Part shown: positions 31,801-44,726 of the stretch, piece by piece | Layout of the letters: each line of letters opens with the position of its first letter | How positions within the stretch are numbered: the stretch's first letter is position 1 | Origin: Argopecten irradians | Lineage: Eukaryota > Mollusca > Bivalvia > Pectinida > Pectinidae | Length of the DNA: 64,000 nt | Direction of reading: 5' to 3' | NCBI RefSeq assembly: GCF_041381155.1 | Contig: NC_091140.1 | Span: forward strand, 25,820,864-25,884,863 | Translations under genes and position numbers: made by a program | The notes under the pieces: generated by a model | Told to the model about the DNA's origin: nothing | Databases searched by the model: none | What the model saw: the letters and a program-made list of their open reading frames with translations, nothing else

Positions 31801-33157
31801 ATATATACATCTGGTTGCACCTGCTGAAGTGCATTGCTAGCGACCACAAGCAGCCACGAAAATGTGTTACAATGGATATATCACACAAGCTCAAAATATA
31901 CTTGAATATGTTTTACTTAGTTACAAGGTGTATGCACGTGTATATCTAAAGTGCGCAAAAAGATGTCAAGGTGACATATTGCTTCAGTACTGAGGATACG
32001 AGACAAGATGTTCTACAGCAATTGTCTCATAGACTTATTTGTGCTTGTCTAATAAGTCATATAAAAGACAATGATCTCAGCTCAAAACTATAAACTTGAC
32101 TTGATTCAAAAAGAATCTTTTTAATAAGTACTCTTTGTGTCACTGCAGAAGAATGAAAATTGGAAACCGTACTATATAAGATCAAATAGCAGGAGAATAC
32201 TGATATTTTTAATTGAAGTCATAATTGAATAAACAGGCTAACAGTGGTGAACTAATGTATAAAGATGTCACAACATGCTGGATAAACTTATAATTCACAA
32301 AGAGTAAACGTCCAATATCTAAATAAAGCATATCTGAAATTGACAACTTCCCGTCAGTTGTTGGTGAAAATTGAAAAGTATTAAACTTTTCCACGTCAAA
32401 GTGGGGTCATTATTCTATGTAAGATTAAAGAGTGTTCAAATATTTTGAAATTTCTACTCAAGATGAGACATGACTTTCTAAAGGTAATCCTATTTAAGCA
32501 AACTAATTAATATTCATACTGAATATCTCTAACAATGCATGGGTCCCTCCTGGTCAAAAACTAGTGTCCTGGGAAATATACTGACCTAAATAGATTACGT
32601 CATAGGAACTGTATATAAGAAATAATCCCAAATTAAACTACGTTTATTATTGCACTTGTTCCATATGATCTGACCTAATATAAATAGATTACATAAATTT
32701 CATTTCATTATAATGAAAATGACAACTACATTTCCATCGTGTAGTAGATCTGTACTTCAATTCAAAATGCTTGAGCATGGTGTTTCCCATAAGTAAAGCA
32801 AACACATACATATATTGGATATCAACATAAAGACTATAACAACACTATAGCTATAACTACACATCTGGCTATAACAAGGGAAAAAATTATTTGTAATTGT
32901 CAATATAAAGAAAGCCCCATTCCCTCTTTACAGAATCGTGTATAGCATAGATTACCGTGTCTAGGAAAGAACAAAATCTTAAAGTTTTCATCTCTTTTGA
33001 GCTTTTTGCCATTTTAATTACATATATTGGTGTTTAAACTTGAAATAATTAGTTTTATTTCATATAATCAGAAAAGGCCATGCACGAATCGTTGTGTTCT
33101 GTAATTTGATATAAATAGATATTTACGATGATCCTTCAGTAATATAGACTATTTCTG
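28828..33157. other. Non-coding stretch upstream of the SLC6 tail exon
   Basis: No gene is supported. It may be the 5' flank of the SLC6 gene or, if the exon at 35.03 kb is real, part of a first intron. It contains a two-copy ~47-bp duplication at about 30777-30872. Confidence 0.5.
30777..30872. repeat. Two-copy ~47-bp tandem duplication
   Basis: Two near-identical units with GAGCTGATACATCAATTAC or GAACTGATACATC, then ACTAACACCCCCGGCGATTG. Recent by its high identity. Confidence 0.9.
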
Positions 33158-33885
33158 TAAGGTATAGCACCTAAATATGTTACAGTTGGGTCTACTGTAT
33201 AGGTTTAACAGGCACATCCCCTAAATATGTTACAGTTGGGCCTACTGTACAGGCTTACCAGGCACATCCCCTAAATATGTTACAGTTGGGTCTACTGTAT
33301 AGGTTTAACAGGCACATCCCCTAAATATGTTACAGTTGGGTCTACTGTACAGGCTTACCAGGCACATCCCCTAAATATGTTACAGTTGGGTCTACTGTAT
33401 AGGCTTACCAGGCACATCCCCTAAATATGTTACAGTTGGGTCTACTGTATAGGGTTAACAGGCACATCCCCTAAATATGTTACAGTTGGGTCTACTGTAC
33501 AGGCTTACCAGGCACATCCCCTAAATATGTTACAGTTGGGTCTACTGTACAGGCTTACCAGGCACATCCCCTAAATATGTTACAGTTGGGTCTACTGTAT
33601 AGGCTTACCAGGCACATCCCCTAAATATGTTACAGTTGGGTCTACTGTATAGGCTTACCAGGCACATCCCCTAAATACATGTATGTTAAAGTTATGCCTA
33701 CTGTATAGGTTTACCAGGTACATCCCCTAAATATGTTACAACTGGGTCTACTGTATAGGCTTACCAGGCACATCCCCTAAATACATGTATGTTAAAGTTA
33801 TGCCGACTGTATAGGTTTACCAGGTAAATTCCCTAAATATGTTACAGTTGTGCCTACTGTACAGGCTTACCAGGCACATCCTGGT
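33158..33885. repeat. 50-bp minisatellite, ~14 copies
   Basis: Unit contains CCTAAATATGTTACAGTTGG, GTCTACTGTATAGG and CTTACCAGGCACATCC. Two unit types alternate irregularly (TATAGGTTTAACA versus TACAGGCTTACCA), and two longer variants with ATACATGTATGTTAAAG occur near 33676 and 33781. On the minus strand most units carry GCCTGGTAAGCC, a good 5' splice-site match. It lies between the SLC6 tail exon and the possible upstream exon. Confidence 0.96.
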
Positions 33886-35023
33886 GACAGGGCATATTAA
33901 ACCTAGCTAAGGAGAGAATCATACCTTTATTAACATGAACGCCTGAAGCTATGCAGATTTATAATCCGTCAGATATATATATATACACACCATACAAACA
34001 TTCATCAAAACTTCCAAACACACATTCATCACGTTTTTACTTTTTCCTTCATAGCTTACCTAGGTACAAATATACTAGTTTTACTTCTAGATATTTAAAA
34101 AAATATAATTGAAATCAGAGTCTCATATCAAAATGTTATAAGTTTTAATAATTTGAAAGCCATCCTAGCTAATAAAAGACTGCTTACACTTATGGCTCTA
34201 AATTGTATCCTAAAACGAGCATTCCTTAAAGCTTAAAGACTAGTGATAACATTCATTTAATAGTAATATGTGTCTGTGTTTATAAACTATATATTGAATA
34301 CAATTAGAGATAGTAGCATCACTATTCATAAGATAATTTTCTATAAAATATGACACACATTTCGGATTTAATAAAAAATACAATTTACTGTCACTCAATT
34401 AACTCCTGTAAGTGTGATGCCAACCGTTAGTATCGTGTTTAACTGCTCGTCTATTTACGAAATGCCATCTCCTAATAACATACAGTCAAGTTCTTATTTG
34501 CCAAAGATTTTAACTTAACATTTGACATATAATTGGGTATTAAATAGATATCAATTGATGATACTCTTCGTCACCTGTTACCGTCACCTGTAGCCGGACT
34601 AGTGATGGATTACTCGCCTAGAGAGGAGCCATATGGCCTACTAGTTTGATTTTCTAGTGTACTTGACTATTAATACATGGAATTAAACTCTGACAATCTG
34701 CTGACCAACGAAAATGACCAATAGGCATACCACACATATTTCTTTTCACAACCGGTTTTAGCTGACCACATTGAATGTTTTGATACTTTGGCAATGAACT
34801 ATTTATAAATATACTCTTGATATTTCCAACCTTATGCTAAAAGGATAACAATATATGAATTGGATTAATGCGTAAATTCCTTATATATCGAGTTGTTGAA
34901 TTTAATTGCATTTTAGAATTACAATACACGCTTAACACACGTGTATAATTAACAAAATGCAACTGCAAGTGTTAAGTGACAACACCTGTAAATTGATTTT
35001 ATGTAAAATTAAATATATATTAC

Positions 35024-35032
35024 CTTCGCCAT
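35024..35032 (-). CDS. Possible alternative first coding exon of the SLC6 gene
   Basis: On the minus strand GCCATGGCGAAGGTAATA gives an ATG in a strong Kozak context (GCCATGG), two more codons (Ala, Lys) and a GTAAT donor, in phase 0. The exon at 22949-23069 is entered in phase 0, so the splice would give Met-Ala-Lys joined to EEPERGNW and TM1, a transporter without the 208-residue tail. Vertebrate GlyT1 is known to use alternative first exons in this way. Support is only phase, Kozak and donor match; the distance to the next exon is about 12 kb. Confidence 0.35.
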
Positions 35033-35319
35033 GGCTTATGTCCCGTTTTTTGGTCACAGTTGAATGTTTAATCCGTGAGCAATGAACAGCGCGTGTGTTT
35101 CAAGGTTCACAAATCTAACCCAATGGTTCAACACACAATGCCAGGCGAAACCACGTGACAAAGCGAAACACTTAAAGCCAAGGTTTACAAACAGGTATTC
35201 GGTACACCTAGCGTGGAGCCCTCCTCCTTAACGCGCGATATTTACATCTCCGAAGTTAATTATACACTGAACATCTGTATTAATAACCACGGGTCGTCCT
35301 GCCTGTGAGAACAAAGGAC

Positions 35320-35765
35320 ATTTACCGTCTCAATACCTGTGTCTATTGCAATAACTATGTCTATTTCAGTACCTGTGTCTTTTTGAATACATATTGTATA
35401 TGTCTTTTTTTCAATATATTATATTATTTATTTCAATACATTGTATTTGTCTATTTCAATTCATTGTATGTGTCTATTTCAATACCTTTTTTAACTATTT
35501 CAATATATTGTATTATCTATTTCAATACATTGTATTTGTCTATTTAAATACATTTTATGTGTCTATTTCAATACCCTTTTTTTTTTTAACTATTTCAATA
35601 TATTGTATTATTTATTTCAATACCTGTGTCTATTTTAATATATTATATTGTCTATTTCAATACATTACATTGTCTATTTCAATACATTATATTGCCTTTT
35701 TCAATACCTGTGTCTATTTCAATACATTATTTTGCATATTTCAATACATTGTATTGTCTTTATTT
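35320..35765. repeat. AT-rich degenerate minisatellite (~21-25 bp unit)
   Basis: Roughly twenty units built on GTCTATTTCAATACATTGTA, with variants TACCTGTGTC and TATATTGTATT. The two + strand open frames here are only this repeat translated. Confidence 0.9.
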
Positions 35766-38382
35766 GAATTAATTTGATTACTTATTTGATTAAGTTATTA
35801 ACGGTATATAATAATAACTTGTATTTATTTGAATTTGCTATCTCCATACATTAATGTAACACTGCTTCCTAATTCATTTAAATTATCTTTTGTGGTGAAT
35901 CAGGATATAATTTCAATGTTGTGTTACAGGATACTAGGGTCAAAAGCATAAACTAAATTTTATTTAATCGCAATTACAAGCATAAATCAGTTGACGATCC
36001 ACAGATAACCAAATTTAACATTACTAGTGTAACATGAGCGCATTGCAACCATACAAATAAAATATAAACACGTCTGATGAGAAAAAGTAGTCACGTGTTC
36101 AGGAAAGTTGTGTTAACATAAACCATGTGTAAAAAGTTATAACAGAATCCCAAATTGTAAAATTAAATCAAATTTTATGAAGAATTTCATACATTGAACA
36201 AAAAATTTTGACAGAAAAACCGTTTGTTTGTTATTCTACAGAACACTTATTGCTATATTTCTGTTCTCTCATTGCGTAGAATCAAACTTTTCCTACATGC
36301 TGCTTGAATAAATTTGTATTGTTTTTTCCAGAGATTTCCTTGTACGTAGTTTCATTTGGTGTAAAATGTTCTTGTTTTAATAGGATTTGAAATAATTTTG
36401 TTTTATTACATATGTGGCTTTGCGCTTGTAACGTGTTTTACATATGTACTTAAAAACCTATTTTCTTTCACAAACAATTACGTCAGTCAACTTTACGTTA
36501 ACGGTGTATGCTGATTTTGGCCAATATCAGATATTTCGACACCAGTATCATCCAATGTGTATATTATGCTAGAAAGAAAATAACATTTGATTAGAAGTAG
36601 TGATATAAATTACAAATACTGCACACACAGCGTAGTTAAAATATTAATCATCAAAGTATTTAAAAATAGATAAATGCATTTCGCTCTCATTTTGATTTTT
36701 CGGGACGTCTAATTTCTACTGACTCATGCTAGCTCAACCAAAACAAAAGCATCTCTGTGGAAACAAATGTCTTGTTAAATGATCGTGTCTATAAGGGTTT
36801 TGTATGGTATCTCCATTGAATACTGTCGATATTTGATTTTGTTTCACGGTGCTTCACAGAATAGTGCTACACCCCTTTTAATAGACCACACCTGAATAGT
36901 AAACGTGAACTTTTGACACCAAAATTGCGACGAAAAAAATTGCATAACGTTTTTTTCTTGGGTGAATATAATGATAGCATTGGATTACCTGAATGTATAA
37001 TCGAATACTTGCGATTGTGATTATGAACTATATTATAGCACAGCCCAGTGTGAATAAGTTGAAAGCAATAGAAATAGACTATTGGTGAGGTCATCAGTTT
37101 AAATCTCCGTTCGAGGATCAGAACCAGTGTAGGCTTTGTTATACTACCTGTACAATACGCTTCATCTACACCAGGGGTACCGAACAAAGAAGCATCGTCA
37201 AGGTCAGCAAAAGGTCAAGGTCATTAAACGATTGTTTCACCTACAGCTGATATAAAATAGTCACCAAGGGCTCAGATTGTAGGTGAATATTATCACCTGT
37301 TTACCTGTGTTGATTAAAGAATCCATGTATTTACATTTGATCATCCTTGTGGAGACCATACCACAGACTGAATGACACTTAATTACATCAAGGTAACCAG
37401 TCAAGCACTGTTTATCGTTTCTGATTTTTATGTTTATGGTGACGTCATCATATGTCACGTGGGTTGTTTCACGGGTCGTTCGTTCAAATTTACTATTGAA
37501 TTTATGTTTTGGGTATGAATCATAATCAAATCTACGTATACGGAAACAGATTATGTAAGCATGTAAAAACATCCTTTCATGTTCCTACAACGCGAGAGAT
37601 AATGCATATAATTTACCAATGTTGTTGTTCCGTTGCCATTCATACAACTGTAGTCTCAGTTGCAAACTGAACAAAAGTTCAATGATTGCAATAATATTTG
37701 GTACAGAAATGATATAGTAATTTCGAGAAATTCTATATTGAGTAAACTATTCGAGGATGGAACGGCATTGCAAAGCCATCGTTCACAATCACTTAGACAA
37801 TTGTGATGTCACCATGCCACTAACGTGAAAAAGCGGATGACAGTGTTTTTGGTAAGGAGGTATAGTGTGGTTGAGGTGAAACTGTAAATATATATCCTTA
37901 TGATAGGGATTAATAACAAGCGGTGGTCAGATAATAAACGAGGAACCAGAGGCAGTACTAATCATTTACGGACAACAGCTGACAACGATTACTATAGCAA
38001 TGGTTTATTATTGGATAAAGTTCTATCTTTGTTATATGTCTATTTTCATTATATTTCCATGTGTGGCTCTGCTGTGAAATATTTTGGTATGTATGCTGAT
38101 GCTTGCATTTGATAGATAGCTTATGATTTTGTTTAGTTTCTTTAGTCTTCTAAACATAGCGCAATCTGTTTTAGGTTGATTTTTTTGTTATCGTTTTCAC
38201 ATATTCGGAAATGGTTCTCTGAATTAACTTTTGTCATGTATAAAGATATTTAGATTTATATTTAGAACATATTCTTGTTGACTTTTATTTCTTCATACAT
38301 ATAATTATTTTGATTTTTTTATAGTTTTTACAGTTAATCACATTAGATTCTTTACCTAGTGTTTGTTTTGGATATAATCTTA
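35766..38382. other. Intergenic sequence, no gene supported
   Basis: Open frames on both strands are short and lack recognisable motifs or splice context. No RNA gene was seen. Confidence 0.5.
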
Positions 38383-38560
38383 TACTGTAAAGTTGTTTAA
38401 TTTCACGGTGTTAAAATTTCACGTTTTTCAATCTAGAACTTATTCGCAGAGTATAAAATTCGCGCTTTTCTCAGCTCATGTTTGCATTACTTTTCTCTGA
38501 TGGTTTGAAAGAAATCCCGAATATAGCAAAATCCCCACGAAATAAAAGTACTTTACAGTA
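38383..38560. mobile_element. Small MITE with TACTGTAAAG termini
   Basis: About 178 bp with TACTGTAAAG at the left and its exact reverse complement CTTTACAGTA at the right. The interior has TTTCACG/CGAAAT-type motifs like the element at 39989-40199. Target duplication not clear, perhaps TA. Confidence 0.65.
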
Positions 38561-39094
38561 AGCTTAATTTTCAACAGGGACTTAAATGTTTGATACAATT
38601 CCACTGTACAGTAGAAAGAAGATGTTTTACCTTTACAAAATATTAATTTAATGGCGTTAGGGGATATGTCATTGATTGATTTTGTGTGTTGACACCCACC
38701 TGCCCGAAACACAGCTATTATGTTTTTTTAAAGTAAATATTTTCAGTGCAAAATGTAGAATAGATGTTGAAACTTTTGAGGTTTCATTCCCTTTTAGAAC
38801 TTGAAGTGATTTATGAGTTTTATTTTCGTCCTAAATAAGGAGTGATGCCCTTAAGTTTAAATTTCCTTAAAAATAGAACAATGTTGACACAAGGTTTATT
38901 TTCTTGTTATTTGATGGCCATTGGGTTGGACCGATACTTTCGATTTGTTTTCATTTCGTCTTAAAGCGGATTTACGCTTTGATTTTTATATGTCTATAGC
39001 TTTGGCTTTCATCTGAGTTCTCTTTTTTTGTAACTATTGAGTTGGTTAATAGCTTTGATGTTAAAATATTTAAGATGATAGGTAATTTGAGTTT

Positions 39095-39900
39095 TAGGTC
39101 ACCTAAGACGAAGTGGGGGCGGGCCAAAAGGGGTCAAATAGGCTAAAATTTCAAAAATCTTCTTCTGAATTAACAGATACTCTTCTTAGATTGGAAGGCC
39201 TTAAGGCTCTTTACAAAAATTGTGAATTTCATGGCCTTCGGATTTCAGATTTTTCCCTGAAGAGGGGGTCAAATTGACTATAGTTTATATAGGAAACACA
39301 TATTCATAAACATTATTTGCTTTGTTTTCATAGGTAATTAGTCAAACTGGGTTAGAATTATTAGCCTGAGAAAGCATTTTAACAATATATTCATATTTTT
39401 CCTGGCCGACCTAAGGGGCCAGAGGGGCGGGGCCAAAAGGTGTCAAATTTGTTAACTTTTCAAAAATCTTTATCCTGAATTCACAGATTCGATGGAAACA
39501 ATACTCTTCATAGATTGACCCCCAGGGATCAGAGGAGCGGGGCCAAAATGGGTCAAAACGGCTAAAATTTCAAAAATCGAAATATCTTCATAATTTCAAA
39601 AATCGAAATATCTTCATAGATTAAAAAGTGAAATTTATAAAATCACTGACACTGACTGACTTCTAGTTTGGTTTTGTTGTTTAACGTTGGCAAAGCCAAT
39701 TGGAATTTTAAGCATAAGGTTTGGTAACATAATACACTATCAAAATGAAAAACAAAAAATAAAAATTCTAATACGAAGGTTCAACTTTAAAGTTTATTCA
39801 AATTTGTAAATACTTTTTATAAAATTTGAACCGACTTTGCAATGCTCTTTCTGTAGCAGCACTCAAGTGACCATCAAGGCCTCTTGGGGCTCTTGTTCAT
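39095..39900 (+). repeat. Dispersed-repeat-like segment with three internal motif copies
   Basis: GGGGCCAAAA followed by GGGTCAAA and CTAAAATTTCAAAAATC appears near 39118, 39430 and 39539, each after a purine-rich GAGGGGCGGG-like stretch. The segment ends with GGCCTCTTGGGGCTCTTG. It looks like an old multi-copy repeat; its class is not clear. Confidence 0.55.
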
Positions 39901-39988
39901 TTCGTTATACACATGGGTTGATAGTTTGACGTTGGATACAGATAATAAGGCTTCCTTATAGACAGAGCTTCGAATATCAATTTTGTTA

Positions 39989-40199
39989 TACTGTAAAACA
40001 ATTTTCTTAAGCGGTTTTTATTTTGTGATTTCAGTTTCAAAACAAATTAGCAAAGATTGATATTCGTGAACAACATTATAGAATTGTCATGGATTTCAAC
40101 ACAACGTATATATTAATTCACGGAATTAACCTTTCGGGAATTTACTTTAATCGCGAAATTCGCGAATATAAAGCACGCGATAGAAAATTGATTTACAGT
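39989..40199. mobile_element. MITE with TACTGTAAA termini
   Basis: About 210 bp. Left end ACTGTAAAACAATTTTCT and right end reversed ACTGTAAATCAATTTTCT match at 17 of 18 positions. The interior is rich in TTCGCGAA and CACGGAAT motifs. It is related by its ends to the element at 38383. Confidence 0.8.
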
Positions 40200-42238
40200 T
40201 TGTATTACTGTAGGTGATGTTTTATTGAACAACCGTTTTATGATTGAAACTTTTTTGCAATTACATCAATTTTAGATTTCACTGTTACATCTTCGATGAA
40301 TCTAAAAGCGAATAAATGATATTCTTTATTTTCACTTCCCTGCTCAGTGAATTACCGATGCATTATCTCAATATTTCTTCATTGGTGTATAAACCTCATT
40401 ATGTCATTACGAATTTAGGCAAAAACCTAGCATGAACGGCGTGTAACTACCCCACATAGGATAAACTGTCTAGTCGTTGGATTATTCTGAATACAGAAAG
40501 AGATTATCTTAACAGAGAGGATAATCTAAGACAGCAAGGGTTACCTCCCGTGCTCTGTGAAACGAAGTGTGTATTGACGAATGAAATAACTTCTTGATAA
40601 GATTATTGTTCCTTAAATGGACACATGCATACAATTATGGCGGAAAGTAAGTAAAACTCTAGATTATTCTAGTTTTAGTAATAAGTCAAAATGTGTCAGA
40701 TCCACAAGAGTCACACTTAGGAGACATACTGTTCAGAATAAAGATGGGTATCGAAAGTGTGTACAATAGGATATCAGAAATTCTATTTACATTTTTCTTT
40801 TACAAATTTTGTGGGATTTTTGCTATAATGTATTTCGTTAAAACAAATGAATTAGAAATAAACTAGATTATTTTTATTTCCTAATATATGTCCATATACA
40901 TCTTACCGTATTTTTAATTTATCAGACATGGTCTCTAAAATTACGAGTTTCCCGAAATGTATTGAAAATAAAGAGTTAATTAATTGGTTCTCGAAAATAA
41001 CCTTACCCTCGATATTTCAGAGGTTAGTATAACTATCGTAATATCCATCTCTGAACGATGTCATAGTAAACAGGCTGGGGAATCGCGTGACTCAAAATGA
41101 CATGTTTCATGAAAAGATGGCGAAAATCCTGCCGCTTCAGGCATATTTTCCGGGTATAAGAGCTTATGTTATCACTCAATCCTTATAATCTATCGCCTAA
41201 AACCATCTGTGTGTTGTTATTTATTGTACTGTTTACTCTCGTGTACGAAATCATAGTAGATTTGGAGAACATTTTGTAGAAAGATCATGTGATCAGCAAT
41301 TTGAGCATGGATATACTTCACGGACAGAGGAAATTTTACTTACAAATCAATATTTCCTCCACATTTTCACATAATTTCACATATATTACTCGATATGATG
41401 TTGAAATATATGATTTCATTCTCAGACAGAGTAGCTGTACATTATTGTAGTCCAAATTTAATCTAAACAATACATAAATGTGGTTCTGATAAGCTTCACG
41501 GACAAAATTGTTATGGTATATTTCACGGACATATTAATAAAGTCCATAATATATTTCTATTTCATTCATTACACCCTAAAAATAGACATCCATATCTGTT
41601 CCCCATTTCCCGAAAGAAAATGTAGTCAAAATTTACGTACTTTCTCCTGATGTAATTTATATGAAAATTATTGACTTTTAAGTCGGGTTTTTTTACTTTA
41701 AGGCCAGATCATGTTTTGGATTCAAGACTGTAAAATCATTTTTAACTTTAAGCTACTCATTTTAAGTCAAAATTGAAATTGAACATTGATTTGATATAGT
41801 TTTAGATCAAAAAGTGAACATTGGTGTACACCTTGGGAGGGCAACAGTATATCAGTCATAGCACAAGCCCCTGGGGCCTTTTGAATTTTTAAAGGTATCT
41901 TACAGGTCCGCTGTCCTAATACAACAAAATGTATCTGTGTTTTGTTAAATTGTTTCGTGGGTAAAATTCAATGGTAGCTCTAACAGGACCTTTCATTGAA
42001 AGTTGTAACAACAGTTAATCACAAGATCAACCCATTAGGCTCCTAAAATGATGAACAGTTACGATGCAGACTTAAGATAGACTGAAAAACTAGATATATA
42101 AATTTGTTTGGATAATAATTAAAAAGAAGGAGATTAGAACCAAGTTTTCTGGTAGAAAAAAAGTTTTTCTCCTTATAAAACTTTCTATTTACAAACCAAG
42201 ACAAAGTACGGATACTGTTTTTTCAGTGTAATGGGATT
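40200..42238. other. Intergenic sequence, nothing recognised
   Basis: No open frame of interest, no RNA gene and no repeat unit that I could identify. Confidence 0.5.
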
Positions 42239-42420
42239 GAACTGGGTCGATCGTCAGTAACCAAATAGAGCACCCTGCTGGTGTTCGAAAGTTCTTTGTT
42301 CGAACCCCGTGCCTACCTGGATTTGTACTCTTACACTTCTAAAATATAACTTCCGGTCACTCGATTTGTCGGTCTTCGGCTAGTGTCCAGAGGTCCCGGG
42401 TTCGAACCACGGTCTTTGCG
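42239..42420 (+). repeat. Two tRNA-like (SINE-like) B-box segments
   Basis: GTTCGAACCCC at 42298-42308 and GGGTTCGAACCAC at about 42399-42411 match the RNA polymerase III B box / T-arm. They are about 100 bp apart. I could not fold a full cloverleaf around either, so these are more likely tRNA-derived SINE remnants than tRNA genes. Confidence 0.4.
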
Positions 42421-42535
42421 CTATATTTTCTTCACTCCTGTTTTATCTCAAAAGAGCCACACACAGACAAGTAACACATTAGACACATCGATATATATAT
42501 ACAATTTAAAAGACCTATGAATAAAGCAGAACTAC

Positions 42536-43114
42536 GGAGCCCCTGACTGACGTGCCACACACTTATCTTATTTTGTTTTATCGAAATAGCATTTCGTTAT
42601 ATCGAAAATCTATTTCGTTTTATTGTAATATTATTTCGTTAAAACAAAATTTTAACGAAATATTATATCGTTTTATCGAAATATTATTTCATTTTAACAA
42701 AATATTATTTCGTTAAAACAAATGTTAATCTGTTTTAGCGAAATATTATTTCGTTTTATCGAAATGTTATTTCGTTGCTGCGAAATGTTATTTCGTTTTA
42801 TCGAATTTTATGACTGACGTCTTAATTACCGAGGATTTTTAAATGCTTGTAATGACAGCAACTTAAGACGTTATGCTCGTCTTCATACACTAGAGAATTA
42901 TGTAGAAATTTGTTTGTTGGACTACCAAATGTAACGTTTTGTTCTTAGAATCAAATGCATGCTATAATCTGTATATAACTGTTTATCTTATCATTTTTAT
43001 GTATTGGCTTACGTTCTGGAATAATTCCTGATGGTCCCCAAAAATTCGTTATAGGCAAAGTTGACTGATAAAACGAAATAAAATAAATGTGTGGCATGTC
43101 AGTCAAGGGGATCC
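42536..43114. mobile_element. 579-bp MITE with long terminal inverted repeats and a palindromic core array
   Basis: Terminal repeats of about 45 bp: the left begins GGAGCCCCTGACTGACGTG and the right, reversed, begins GGATCCCCTTGACTGACATG; both continue CCACACA, TTAT and TTTTATC. The interior 42560-42810 is a degenerate ~22-bp array of TTTCGTTTTATCGAAATATT, each unit itself nearly palindromic. No coding capacity; target duplication unclear. Confidence 0.85.
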
Positions 43115-43194
43115 ATACAAAACAATTTGGTATTTTCTAACAAAAGCTTATATCACTCTTGCTACGGAAAGTCATCCTGTCCGATATCCCCTGC

Positions 43195-43291
43195 TGTGAC
43201 AGCCAATCAAAATACATTATAACCAAAGATCCACTCGAGTGACGAAACGATTCATAAAACCAGACACCGCCATTGTACTGCTGGTCGGTAG
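43195..43291 (+). promoter_or_regulatory. Inferred promoter and non-coding first exon of the 727-residue protein gene
   Basis: A CCAAT motif lies at about 43203, and ACTGCTGGTCGGTAG is followed by a perfect donor GTAAGACA (exon end 43291). A good acceptor (TTTTTCTCCATTTTAAG) ends at about 44704, just before the ATG at 44727, so a 1.4-kb intron in the 5' untranslated region is likely. No TATA box is obvious. Inferred from splice consensus only. Confidence 0.4.
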
Positions 43292-44704
43292 GTAAGACAT
43301 TTACTTATGTGTAATATTGGTCCACATCAGGATTGATGATAATTAGGTAATTTACTATTTATGTTTTAACAGCGTCGTATAAAATTAACATATAATTTGT
43401 TCTTGTTTACAAGATGTAGGCCTGCCGGGTGTGTAGCGGGTGAATGATATAGAAAAGGATGTAAAATAACACCGTAGTTTAGGGTGGGAAAAGTATATTT
43501 AAACAACAACTGTTTCTTCTTCTTGTAAACGTTAGAGTTTATGTACATATGTGACAACTGTAATAATGCATTGTTGGGAATAACAAAATGATCATCGATT
43601 TTCCACTATGTCAATGTTGATTTTCTTACATTAACAATGTGATAGAAATAACTCTCCTTTCGCCATTTTCCTAAATGTTGTAGAACTTGTTTTATCCAAT
43701 GGTATGCGACACATACAGATGACATTATATATAATTACGCTGCGGAGATCACTCATGTTTCAGTTTTTTGGTTAATCATGAATTGTCCCGTATATATGCC
43801 ACTACTCGGTACCCTATCGACTTACCATCCTACTGACACTACATGTACAGATCCTATTTCCCCACTAGTATGGTGTATGGTATCATTTTCACTTCTAGTT
43901 TTATGTCAAGGTGACTGAGTATCATTCCTTTATGTTCTTATGATCAGAAAATATATACAGTATATAACCACTCGTGTAGTTAGATGATAAAAAGTATCTT
44001 AAAATCGTCTGGAAAATTATCTTTATTTCATTTAATGTAACTACACAGTGTTTTGACGCGAAAACAACGCAGAATTTTGCAATTCCGGATATCACTATAT
44101 ATACTTGTTATATGACTTTTCTTATGCATGAAATGAGCACAAATTTAAGATACTTTTGATCACATAACTACAACAACCTACTTTTCAAAGTACGATCGAA
44201 AGTGGTACTTTTGCAAAAAAAAACCCACTCCAATTACAATTGGCTGAGTAAACATTCTTTTTATAAGTTTAAGAAGAGATTCATGAGACATGTAAAACGT
44301 TCCTAGGTACTACTAAAATCAGCAAACAATTTTGCTTTTATGTAACCCTGGAATAGAACAAAAGATTCCTACATATATCTTTAAAAGTCATAAAAGATGT
44401 TCATACAATATAAACATAGTAACGTATTGGTTACATCCGCTTACATTCTCCATAAGATCGTTCCATATGAAAGTTAGTATGTCTTGTAATACATATCCTT
44501 AATATTTGTTTGAATTCAAACGTAAATCTATGTCATTATGATATTGCGATCATGAAGACTGAATGAAAATGATACATATAAATGCTAAATACATAGATTA
44601 ATGCGGTCTTCTTTATAGAGATATTCGTCATACAAATGATTTCCCTTTTTATTAACTGAGATTCGTTAACATTAATCATACTCACTATTTTTCTCCATTT
44701 TAAG
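43292..44704 (+). other. Probable 5' UTR intron of the 727-residue protein gene
   Basis: AT-rich and without coding signal; bounded by the donor and acceptor described for the inferred first exon. If those sites are not used, this is simply the 5' flank. Confidence 0.4.
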
Positions 44705-44726
44705 GTGGTGACATATTATTGCCAGG

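Noticed and set aside
35305..35777. Two + strand open frames rich in Tyr/Phe/Ile
   Set aside because: Translation of the AT-rich minisatellite.
36867..37572. Two minus-strand frames of about 100 codons
   Set aside because: No recognisable domain, splice sites or codon pattern; expected by chance over this length.
42290..42420. tRNA gene
   Set aside because: B boxes are present but I could not build a complete cloverleaf with an A box and acceptor stem.
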